From Cruorifilaria tuberocauda (lineage: Eukaryota; Nematoda; Chromadorea; Rhabditida; Onchocercidae): a stretch of DNA of 64,000 nucleotides. Positions 25,501 through 37,800 of the stretch are shown here, in pieces. The position numbers and the translations under genes are program-made. Each line of letters starts with the position of its first letter. Positions within the stretch are counted from its first letter, which is position 1. A model generated the notes under the pieces. The model did no database searches. It was not told where the DNA came from and saw nothing but the letters and a program-made list of their open reading frames with translations. The DNA is taken from assembly GCA_013365365.1 (NCBI GenBank), contig JABVXU010000010.1:124001-188000 (forward strand), given 5' to 3'.

Positions 25501-28238
25501 TCAAAAGTATGTCTTTTATTTATTAAAAAAAGCTTTTCAATCAAAATCTCCATTTTTTCTTTCTTAGCTTGAGTAGATGCTTTTAAAAATACTTTTTTCT
25601 CTAAAATGCCTCGTCTTCGAATCAATACAAAGAGAAAAAAGTGGTTCTTTACATATTTGTATTTTAGAATATCTGTTAGTGGAAATCAAAATATTCATTT
25701 CTAGATTCGTTAATATTATGAGCAAAATTGATTACTTGAATATTGTTTCATGAGGCATTAAATTTATAGGGAAATGCTTCACAAGTGGTACATTTCCGTT
25801 TGGATTACTCGAGTTGGTTCCATTTGGAGATGGTAAAGTCGGTATTTTGGGGCAGCATTTTAGCTGCAATGATTACTTGTGGTATAACATTCATCTTCAA
25901 TTTATTTTGGGTCGTCTGTCGACAAATTGGTTTATGGTGGATTAAAAGAATTGGTGAGCAGAAATATTTTTTTTTCTGCTTAATTTTGATGAAAAATTGC
26001 CGCTAAATTTATCCTTAAAATAATATTTTGTCTTTCACATGATATATTATGAATTGCAGAACGAAATTCACATGTTCGTGAAATGGTCGCTGTTGTAGAA
26101 AGATATCGACAGCGACAAATGGCTACACTTTCTGAAACATACCATAAGAAATTGGAGCAAATACGGGATAATTATCACCAACAAGTGACTATCTGTTTGA
26201 AAAAAAAAGAAACTTGATAAATTTGTTAGATTAGAACTTTATTTAAAATATTTTTTTGAATTTAAAGCTTAATTTTACATTAAAAAGTCAAGAATTTGGA
26301 GATAATCTCATCTAATATCTGAGATTTTTATCTCGGTTATACGATTTAGTGTTTTGTAAAAAAGTTTGGTAAAAAGACATTCAATCGTCATATGAAATTA
26401 AAATAATTGGTTTACTTGAGGTTGATCAACTATGCACATCCTACATGTCACAGTCAGAGAGATTTCGTGATTATCGAGCAGCGCAAATGGAAAGCATGAA
26501 TCAACATTTGGAAAGTATACGCGATAATTACAATCAGCAGGTAAGAATAAATTACTGATCATATCAATTTATAAGGAAAAGAAGTTTAATTCACAGTTCG
26601 TTTCAATTTATATGTACTTTTTGATTAGTTATCAAATGAGGCTTGAACATCTTAACAAAATTCGCTGAGCTTGAATTACTATTCTGTTCCATTTTTTACA
26701 AGAAAAACATTACAGTCTATTAATTTATAATTCCCTATAAAGACATCAAGGTTTAACGAATTCTATATGGATACGTGTATATATATATGTAAGCTTCGTG
26801 TTAAATCGTTGATTTGGTTCAGCCGTTCATAGAGAAAAATTCCAGATATGTTATATATTTGCTGAGTAAACAGTTTTGTAGTGCATCCTCAATACATAAA
26901 GTTCTGTATCATCAACTTATTCTATAGCAAAATTTATTAAAGTTCCCTATCCAATTTAAGTTACTCTTTCGCCGTTTCATTGAAACTTTCCTTAAGATCA
27001 TCTGGCAGATGTGTAATATAAGATCGGAAAATACACTAGGAAATTGATTTATAAATTGTCCTATAATAAAAGCTGTATTTACAGATGTGCAAATTGCGAG
27101 ATTACGGTTCGAAAAGAGTTGAACAACTTTGGGAGGGTTATGAACGCCAAGTAAATCGTCTTAAAATGTTCTCCCTACATCAACGTTTGAATTTAATGCG
27201 GAAATATAAAGTAAAACAAAAATATCTGAATAAACTTGTAGCTAAATTTGCCGATAATTCCTCTCAACAAGCATTCATGAAACCGGTAAATTTTATAAAA
27301 ACTGTTATATACTTATTTTTCCAAAGCATTACGTACTGCGGATATTCAATTCTCCATTAATTGCTTTACTGTTTCATAATTTTCTCATTATGTGCAAATA
27401 TGAACCAATAAAATTAATCATTTGGTATTTTTTTTTTGTTAGTTATTCCAATTCTCTATACAGGATGATGGTTAAATTTGACTAATGTCCAGTTTATTGC
27501 TCCGTATTAAGAAGTTCTGGAGTTTGTTTTATTACTAACAAAGGTCATTTTCGTCGTATTTTTTTGCCTTTGAAAGTTGCAGAACATCAGAAGTCAGAAA
27601 TTTGAAAACCTTATGTTTTTAGATATCAAAATCTTAGTCATATTTATTACTGTTATTTTTATAGCATCCAGAAATTATTTTAACGGATTCAATGCGTGAG
27701 TTGGACATTCATACGCATCGGCGAATGGAGTCATTCCATTCTCTTCCAGAATATATATTACGCGAGGACGATGTTTCGAAAATTTTACGATCCGAAATAA
27801 TTCAGGAACTTCATGATCAAAAACAATACATTTTGGATGCTTATGATATTAATTACGATGTTCCTTGCTCTTCGAAGCAACTTCAGGTTTATTTAACATC
27901 AATTTTTAATGAAAATATATTAAGACTTTCAAAATATAGTGGTTTGTGAATGAATACACTGAATTTGGTCTTTTCACATTTAAAACGATTGTTTAAAATT
28001 ATTTTTAGATCATTATTTTCTAGGTGTTGAACATCATATTAACAATAAATCAAGCATTGCAATTATGAAAAACAGAATTTCATTGTAGAGTAGAAAGGGA
28101 TCAGACACGTTGGAGGTAGCAACGCTTCGTTACCGATATTCGTTATCAAATATAGATAGTGAGAAAAGCAATGGAACTTTGAATCGCATCGATGAAAGTG
28201 AACCTTTACATAATGATGATAACACCTCTTTCGATTGA
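22595..28238 (+). CDS. LRR-Ig single-pass membrane protein with coiled-coil tail
   Basis: Twelve exons (22595-22795, 23001-23291, 23618-23917, 24359-24477, 24744-24886, 25220-25506, 25770-25953, 26060-26184, 26454-26540, 27085-27285, 27665-27886, 28089-28238) encode about 769 aa with every phase matching. In order: a hydrophobic N-terminal signal; an LRRNT Cys cluster (PCRKFGCICENKTIKC, about 23-38); leucine-rich repeats (about 68-304; LRILNLSRN, LQIVDLSHN, IQHLNLSSN, AVSLDLSSN, LEDLNLSNN); an LRRCT (NNWSCDNCLIKW, about 315); one Ig domain (352-447; Cys in LPCDV, Trp in EWWLV, YRCTVSN); a TM helix (471-496); and a basic cytoplasmic tail with predicted coiled coil. This layout is that of nematode IGLR or vertebrate LRIG/LRIT-type proteins. 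IGLR-2, which partners PAQR-2 in membrane-fluidity control, is one candidate, but I cannot assign the orthologue. The 270-residue tail is unusually long and repetitive (see findings). AATAAA at 28582-28587. Confidence 0.88.
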
Positions 28239-31200
28239 AAAGTCTAAATGTTTTCATTTATCCTTATTTTTTTGTACTGTATTTAAACATGTGATTAACA
28301 AAATTTCACTTTTTAGGAGTTTCACTTTTCTACTCAATATAAATATAAATTTTCTCATCTTTTCGGGTTATTGGAGTTCTTCAAAGAATATTGGAAAGAA
28401 TTAACTCAGTGTATCCTTCATGCAGACCAAAAAATCACAGCTAATTTCCAAAAATCCATTACCTGGTTGTGAAAATTTTCTTATAAACTGTTGTAGCCAA
28501 TTCATTATTATGTATTAATTATTGTTTTCTTGTGTACACTATTTTGTTAGGTATTCGGATTTATATTTTTTCTTCTTATTGAATAAAAAAGATATGATGA
28601 GATACCGTACTTCTGAATACATAAATTAGTGTTGTGATTTAACGCTTTTTGATTTTGCTCAAAAAATGTAGAAAAAATCTCTGATTTTCGAGTTGACTTA
28701 TTTTGAAATTTTTAATTACGAAACGCTGATATTATCATTATCTCAGCATGAGTGATGACTGTGAATCATCCTCATGATTTCATCTAAGCGGTCTAAAAAA
28801 TTAAAATCGAGCTTGAGATATACAATGCATTTCTAATCCTTCAAAGATCCCAACTGCAGAGCCAGGTCAATTATCCCACGGAGAAATTATGTTAAATGTC
28901 TAAAATTCAAGTTTAGATTTGGATGTTAATTGAAATCAAATATATCTCAATCTCAAAATGGTTCTATACAGCATTTACTGATTCGTAATTTACTCATTGC
29001 AGTTAATGCAAGAGTGTTGAGTCCTTTATTTTCTTGTTGAAATAGTTGAAATTTCTTTGAACTACTTTCTCGCTTATTATTTGAGGTAACAACGATGTTT
29101 CTAATTTCTAGGTGTTATTTCTAAAAAAGAAAAATCATATCGAATATATAAATGCATTCCGAATGTGATCATATCGACCTATGAATACTATCTCATCATG
29201 CGCACTTCATAGCTAAAAGGGAAGAAAATGAGCATAAAGACAGATGAAGTAATTTTGCGTGAGTGTTTAAGTGGAGTTATTATTTTCACGTCAGAACAAT
29301 TCCAGTGAGAAATCATCATGAATAATAGGATAATGAAGGAATTGAATACGCGGAATGGTAAAGAAGAATAAAGTGAAGAAGTTAGGGGCGATCGGCGTAT
29401 ATGAGACGGTAAACAAACCATACGTAAAAGCACCTTATTTTTCCGATGGATACATTTGTGAAATCACATTTATTCCTTTTTTTGTTAAGATTTCTTTTAT
29501 TCCACTTTCATTTTTAAGAGAAATGGATCATTCAAATCAGTATAGAAGAGACGGATATGTTTAAGAAGTTATAATGCAGTATTCAGGAATAAAGTCAGAT
29601 TTGATTCATGGTTTTATTCATGAAATGTTGTAATGATACGGATGATGCTTATCAGGTGAGCATTTGTTTAATACGTTCAATCTTTAGCTTTTCAACCTTT
29701 TTTTTAAAATGACTAAACGAATACTTTTATGAAGGATGAAAAAGTATTCTGGATATATACCACAAACACTGAAAAAGGCAACGGATTTTTTCATTAATCA
29801 ATTAATCAAGAAGTTAAGATAAATCATTCTTCTTAATTCGTCACATTGAATTAACAATTATGTATGCAAATCTATCAAATACAAATAATTAACTTTTTCC
29901 GGAAAAGAAGTGGAATATGAATGTCATCACTTATTCCATTTATTTCATTCCGAATAAACCTTTGATTTCCCTCAACCATTCATGACCGTTATAAATGATG
30001 ATAATAATATTATCAGTTCATAAAACATATGGAAGATGGACGGTAGAGAAATCACTATCTATTCACTGGAATTAGCCAAACTTTGAGTGATGTTTTTCTC
30101 TATTCCTTTTCATTTTTATATATTATCAGTTCTTCTAATATGTTATATATATGTATACATATATATCAGTGGTACAACTGCACAACAAGTTCAGTCCACC
30201 CTAGATGTTGGATTAGTTGTTTCCTGAAGAACATCAGGAACATCGATAGACCATTAGTTCATCTTCTCTGATTGATCTTTGCCATATGTCAGACCGGAAA
30301 GTTCATCTTCAGCATCTCATTCATTACGCATTGTTGAAATAAGATAGGAAATATTCGTTTTCCCGATCGACACTCTCTCGTTGCAAGGGATCTCCGCCCG
30401 ATCTCGCTTGTCACTCATATCCATCTGCTTTATATGAGAGCGGGTAGGATTGAGGTTTAAATAAATTTAGCTCACTTATGTTATTCAACCATCAACAAAC
30501 TGGTCTTATTCATTCGGATCGTTTCCTTTCTTTATCACATTCGAAATTTATATTTTCAAGGATATATGAAATGGATTTTTTATCAGCTTTAAATATCTTC
30601 AAGTTTTACCTTTACTTTAAATACTAACTTTAGACATAACTTGCTCGATCAGCTAAATATCTTTAACTTTGATCGTAATTTGCATGAATGAGACACTTTT
30701 CCGTTCACACTTATAAAAAATATGCAATGAAACTTAAAATGAGCATTTAAATGTAATCATTGGATTTTATTTTGTTGAAAGTAAATTAAAGTAGAATAAT
30801 AGACTAGCCAAATAAGTAAATTCTAAATAAAAAAGTTAAGGGATGAACATATTCAACGAAAAGCAGTATTACTTCTCTGGAATTTTTCATTTCTTAAATT
30901 TCGAGTAACGAAATTTCTAGCTCTTCCTGAAAACAGCTGTCATATCTTCGATCTTTAAAGAAAAAGCAGAAAATGGTGGTTTTTTTCTCATTTCAAGATC
31001 AAGTTATAGAAATATAAGTAAAATTAACATAAATGTATTGGAGATTAATTTTTAAATTATCACGTGAGCATCTATTTACATTAAATTTTAACAGGTCAGA
31101 AATACAATTAGAACTATGCAAATCATTTACATTAATATGTCTAAAGGCTAAACATCAGGTGACGAGATAAGATGCTTCATCTCGAACTTTAAATTATATT

Positions 31201-31861
31201 ATGGGGTAGTTGAGTGGATGGTTAAACCGCTGATCGGATGATTAGTTAGATAAATGTCTTCTCCAACTAACTCCTTTGCAATTTAAATCCAAATGTTTCA
31301 ACATTTTTCGTCTGATCCATAATGCCATAAAATTTTTTTTCGAGAAAATTGATTTCTAACACATTAAATAATGTTCCTTCCGGAAAGCTTCCTTTCAAGC
31401 AAATTGATGATGTTCTGTTAGCATCACTCTATTACTAATCTATTACTATTGCATTTACTAATCAATTTTATCAGTTTGTTAAATTCGTATACTGATCATT
31501 GGTAGAACGAATAAATTCAATTTGAGTATCATGATAAATGGGCTTAAAAAATGTTTGTTCAAAATAAGTTAAAATCCATTTTGACAAATGAAAATTTGAT
31601 TACACATTTCTCGAGAACGATGGAATCATTATCCATCTCGAAACAATTGTTTATCGCTTGAGTTATTGCATGTTATAAAATACTAAATCAATTTATCTGT
31701 TCTGTCCTTAACGCTTTCTTCTTTATCCTTACTGCACAAAATTTATAGTAAGCTCGAACTGAATTTGAATTGAAACTAGATTTAGAAATCATTTTCTTTT
31801 TTGCTTTAGGTGAAACTTTTCTGAAAATAATTTCGGCACATATATTAGCTAATCATGTATA
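28239..31861. other. Long non-coding region before the RhoGEF
   Basis: About 3.6 kb, AT-rich, with no exon I can support. It holds the LRR-Ig 3' UTR (AATAAA at 28582-28587), a 22-bp perfect AT-rich palindrome at 30145-30166, and a locally GC-richer stretch near 30360-30450 with a small inverted repeat (CTCATAT/ATATGAG). Further 5' exons of the RhoGEF could be here but were not recognised. Confidence 0.55.
30145..30166. repeat. Perfect 22-bp AT-rich palindrome
   Basis: The sequence ATATATAT-GTATAC-ATATATAT reads the same on both strands, centred on GTATAC. It is probably a simple AT/TA microsatellite, though it could extrude as a cruciform. Confidence 0.8.
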
Positions 31862-34800
31862 ATGTTAACCTTCGAAAACAGAAATTCTTCATTATTTCAG
31901 TTACAGAAGTTATGCGAAAGAGATAGAGAAGTTCATATTCCAGTGAGAGCCACTAGTCTTTTACTGGATTCAAGTAATAAAATGCAGAAGTCGGGAATTA
32001 CAGAAAATGAAGCGGATGAATCAGATTCTCTGTCTGATGATTTAAATTATCATAAACCGTTACGCAGAAAGAGAAGCGCAACTGTATCACCCGCAGCAGG
32101 AACTCGTTTTAGACATCACTCTAAAAGCAGGTTTAATTTTTATTGCCAACATAGATAAGCGTTACTTTCCAGAAAATCATGAAATATGTTTTTCATAAAA
32201 GACATATTTCAGTTGCGACAAATAATAAATAGTGTTTGGAATTACTGACAAAATGGTTTGCAACATTTTTCGGTTTCTTTATTTTATATTCCCTCCCACT
32301 TGTTTTTTCAATTTCATTTATTTTTTTAAATGAAACTATCGTTTGTTCATTTTATTGCAATACTGAAATTGGCAGAGATTGGATAGTTTATGAGTACGCG
32401 GTATAACCCCTCATAAGTTTAAGAGATAAGCGCAAAAGTCGTGCAAGTTTTACACAAAATAGTGTCATCTGCTTAGCAAGAAGGACATAAGTCATCAAAG
32501 TTTAAAACAAAAAGGGTACAGCTATTCCAATGCAATCAATTTATGAGACCGAATTTTAATTAGTCTGACGAAGTTTTACTTACAAATTAGGTAGAAATTA
32601 GTAATTTTGAGTATTTTTTGGTAATTCGTTTAGAAATGATTTTTTGCGGAAAATTTTACGGCTTTGTATATTTCATATGTTAAAATTAAAGATCATAAAA
32701 ATATCGTTATCGTTCTGAACAGAATGAGACTTTTTTGCAGATCACTATGTCATCAGAAGTGAGTCAGAAGGATTAGAAGAATTGTCTTTTTTTAAGATGT
32801 GCAATTTAGTTTCAACAGGAATCATAAAATTTTATTATTAGGATGAATAAATTTGTTCAGGCGACGTTCCGAAATGAGCTTGATAGCGCATAAACAGGCT
32901 CCTTCGCTAAGACGACCTGATGGATCACGTATGTTTGTGAAGCTTTCGGAAAAAATTATAACACGCAAATTTTAATTTCTGAATTTTTTGCAAGATAAAA
33001 AAGTTTAAAGAAAGAAGCATTGTAATATTTTAAGTGATATTTCTTTTGTTAGCTTATATTAGTGATTTAATTGTTGAAAATTTAGTCAGTCAGCATTTGT
33101 TTTTTTTAGCTGATAAAGGATAAAATCAATTATTTCGTTTGAATTTTAGATAATTTTTTAGTTCTTCAGACGTATCGCCAAGATATGAACGCAAAGAGAA
33201 TTTACGGAAAACAAACAGTATGCCAAGCTTTGAACAAACACAACAAGTATATATTTAAGCATATTTAAATATGTTTTGTTTGCCTGTAACTTTTAGAAAT
33301 TTTTAAATGTTTCCTATTATGTAGTCTTTCATATTTTATTTTGTTTTTCTATCAATTGGTTGCTAATCGCACTATACATTTTCAGGCACATGTAGAAGCT
33401 ATACGGCAACTGTTGGATTTATTTCCCATTTCTCCTTGCAATCAGAGTTCAAGTGCGCACGAGGTGAGTGATTTGATTTATGAAAAGTTAGAAAAAGTTA
33501 TTCTTTAAGTGGAACAAGGAACTTAGTTTGAAATGAATAGATGTAAGTTATATCTAAATCTAAAACCAAATAAATTTTGATTAATCTCCTATAACTCAGA
33601 TTTTGAAAGAAGATTATTTAAGGTATGGCAATCACATCGACAAAATTTGGTGCCAAAAATGGTTGAATCAGAATCCGAAGATGACATCATCAATACAGAT
33701 ATTGAAGAATTGCGTGATGCGGCTCAAAGCATTCAGTCATTGCAACGTGTCCTAAAGGTTCCGCCGGAACCAACCAGTATAAACGGTATCTTCCTATATT
33801 ACTCAATTATCTTAATTAGTTAAAAAATATAAGTATTAAAACATTTGTTAATTTGAAAATATTTTAATGCAGTAGTATGTGTTAGAAATTATTTCTTTGC
33901 GGTGAAATTCATCGCTATTAAATTTGAAGTTCGTAAGCTATAAAATATTACTGCAAGTTATTGAAATCAAGCATTTTTTCGCCTTTCACAAGAACCTTCT
34001 AAATCTTGTTGTGATTATACTTTATTTAACCTAAATGAATTTTATCATTGATTAGTTTCACAAAAGTACCCAATTCATGCCCCTCCAATTCTACTTTTCT
34101 TTTTCCATATTTTATACTTTTCAATATTTTTGCTCTAATTGCATATCACATTATCCAAAGTAATTAACTTTTCTTTCTTTGTCTCATTCTCTTATTGATA
34201 ACTTCTACCTATTTTCAGTAGAAATGGTTGATAGACGAACCGATTGTCCAGTGGAGGGAGATTCAAGCTCGGAAAGTCTTCGTCAGTCTGGCATTGCATC
34301 ACGATCAGGTGGACATCCACGTGGCGTTATTCAATTTCTTCCATCTGCTAAGCAAACCGAATTTTTTTCAACACTGGATACTTATAACACTTATAACAAA
34401 AATAAAACAATGGATAAGAAAAGTTTATTACGACGAAAAACTTCTCTTCCGGAAATATATGATCAGTTAAGCTTAACTTCCACCTTGATTTATTTCAATA
34501 TTTTAAAAAGTTTTTCTCATTAGATCGATTCCATTTAAGAGTAAGTAGCAAATGCAGTGATCTTCTCAAAAATGGAAGCATAAGTAGAATGATCAAGAAT
34601 AAACTGCTTTCATTCATTTTAGGTATGTAATTCTAGTGATATTATTCGACCGAAAACAGTGAAGTATGTCTTTGTGTTCTCTTATTTTTGAATATATTTT
34701 CCTAATAAAATATAATATTCCATGATGAATAACACTTCGGGAGGGACTTCGCAAATGTAGTTTCTTATAAATCTGATTATGGAATCAAAGATTTCCTGCT

Positions 34801-37800
34801 AAGTGGTAAAAGCGGAAAAAGGTTGATGCTTGATTTACACAGGAGGAGGATTTTTCTATTCTCCATAATCAATTAAAGTGAAATTATCAGCAATAACTAC
34901 CGCAACATTGATGATATGTATTCTTAGCAATGCTTATAAAGGTGGTCGATGGTCATTCCGTAGTGACACTCCAAATCTTCAATATGCATCGAAAAATACT
35001 GAACTTATGGAGCAAAAAGCGCCCATAGACTCATTAATTGGTGTTAGTCGCTTTTCAAGATTATTGAGATCATTGCGTACCTCGAGACAGAATTCACCTG
35101 AGTCTCATACTTCCAATTCATGGTAAGCATTTAGTTTTAAGTCTTGAAAAAAGAGTTGAATTTCGATGAAAGTTTTGAAATAGTTTTTAAAAAAAGTAGA
35201 AGTCCATTTTCTATTTGGCTTAATTTAAATATAGAAATAGTGCGGAGTGGATAAGGTATTATAAATTTTCTACCAATTATAAATAGCTAAAGTCGATATT
35301 TTCACTGTTTCTAAAAACAGTGAGTTCAAGTTGATATTTTAAAAGACATAGAAACTTCGAGAAACTATGTTGCAGGAATCCCCTGATTTATACAACACCT
35401 TCTAGTGGTTTAACCAACCCCATAGTGCAAGCAGATCTGCTACTTTGGAGTAAACGTTCTCGAGCATCGATTCGAAGGCATAATGATGTCCGCAATATGG
35501 CTATCAGAGAACTTTGTGATACTGAAAAAACATTCGTTGAAAATTTGGAATATCTCACTCAAGTCTGATATACACTTAATTATTATTTCATTGATCTAAA
35601 ATCCCTCAAATTTAGACCAATAGAAATCTTTGAAGGGATAAAAATTCTTTGAGTGCCTCTTTTCTCTATTCTAAGTAATTATAACTTTGATTGAGTAAGA
35701 CGTGGTATGCTTTTACCATTTTATTGTTTATTTCCGCTGATCCTTCGTTTTTAGTTTTTGCTCATTTTTAGAAATACATGCGACCTTTACGACAGCCGTT
35801 GGAGTGCACGTTGATAGACCCAATCTTGGCTGACAAAATTTTCTACAAAGTTCCAGAAATCCTAATTCATCATCAGGTTATATTTCTTTCTCTTATTAAA
35901 TTATTCTCATCATCAAGTCTTATTATTTCATTTTTCTTCATTAAAATTTTTTCTTACACCTTCCATTATCAAAAGTAGAGTTGATGAGCCTTATCAATCA
36001 GTCTCATATACATCATTTCTTCATGACATAAAATTTGAAAGAACTTTTTGCAAGGTTTTTGAAAGCATTTAAAATTTCAACCATTATATAGATCTCAACT
36101 GTCACTAGAATTTAATACATTAAATTTTTTATTTCTTCCAATATTAATTCCAAGAAGAATTATTTTTTCATTCTTCGGTTTTCAGTAAATCTGTTACTGG
36201 GATATTAAGTCAATAATTCAAGTATTTTTTTACGATTTTAACTTTCTTCTCAAATTTCAGCACTTTCTAGCAGCATTGTGTGATAGATTGGATACATTCC
36301 AAACAAGTACAAGAATCGGTGATGTGCTTCTCTCTCATGTATGTAAAATTCAATAAAGAAATAAAAACCTATCTTTTTTATCTATTTTTCGAACATTCAG
36401 TTGGCAAGCATATTTTGCTTACTAAAATCTTAGAATATCTACAGATAAATAATGAACGATACAAAAAATTAAATTGATATGTCAACAGGAATTATTAGTT
36501 ATTATTTAAAGATAAAAATTAAAATTCGTCAATCAAGAATCCTTTTGGTAACAAAAATTGTTATATAATATCATTTGCTTCTAATAATCAGTTCTGTCAT
36601 TTTAGTTATAGTTTTACTTCTTGAAATTCTTTGAAAAGGCAAAATTTGTCAGTGCAATCGATTTTTAGTTTCGAAAACAATCAATGGTTGATACGTACAT
36701 TGCATTCGTCGATAATTTCAAATTTTCCAAACAAAGTATAAAACAAGCACGTGAACGTCCGGCGTTCGAAAAATACTACATGGTAAGTTAAAATGTTCTT
36801 ATACGTGAAAAACAGAGAGATAAATCTTCAACTTGCGTGTTTTACCCAGAATACTTTAGTTCTTTTTCGTTTCTTGCGCTTTTCTTTCTCCTTAGAATCT
36901 AATTCACAAGTTATGCAAGGAGTGAAAGCCGGCATACAACATTCAATTTAACAAATTTAATTTGGTATTTCAGTATTTTTTCATTTAAATTGAACCTATA
37001 TTGAGGGTTAGATCAAAGATGGATCTCAAAGTGCGTAAATAAAAAAGCAATGTGACGATATGTCTTTTCAGCGTTGTAGACGAGATCATCGGAATAAGTT
37101 GGATTTAGATTCTTTGCTTATTTCACCAATACAACGGGTTCCACGTTACGAATTGATTGTGAAGGTTGAAATTCTCACACTTTGAGTATTTTATAGATTT
37201 AATCGACTGAATTGAAGCATTCAGAGGATTTGTATGTTATCAATCTCTCTGATATTTAATAGAACAAGATAATCTTTAATATTAACTAGAATTTTTCCGT
37301 AAACGATTGATTGCAGCAAATAATCAAGCACACGTCGGTGGAACATGCTGATTACGACAGCTTATTGTTAGCTCAAAAATACATTCATGAATTAGCAACC
37401 AAAATTAATCGGCAGAAAGAAGAAAGTGAAGAAATGGAGCAAAGGCTACGTGAAATTGAAGCAATTGTTGACGGTCTTGATGATGTCAGTATCAGTAAAG
37501 CAGTTCAATTGCCTACATAAATTTTATTATAACCCATCTTAAAGATTTGATAATTTGATAAACGAATTTTCAGTTAGTGACAACTGGACGATCATTTAAT
37601 CGTTATGATGTTGTAACGGTTCTTGGTACAAAGGAAAACAAGCAGCGTTGCCTATTTTTGATGTCTGATCAGATTATAGTAACAAATGTAAGGAGAAAAT
37701 CATCACCCTCGTAAGTGTTTGCTTCAAATTACAGTTGGCGCAAAAAGTCTTGTTTATGAAATTTGACGTAATGCCAAAAATACTAATAAAATGCAGGTAG

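Noticed and set aside
29188..29564. Opposed open frames of about 70-80 codons
   Set aside because: No exon borders, no recognisable motif, and the two strands are open over the same bases, which argues for chance.
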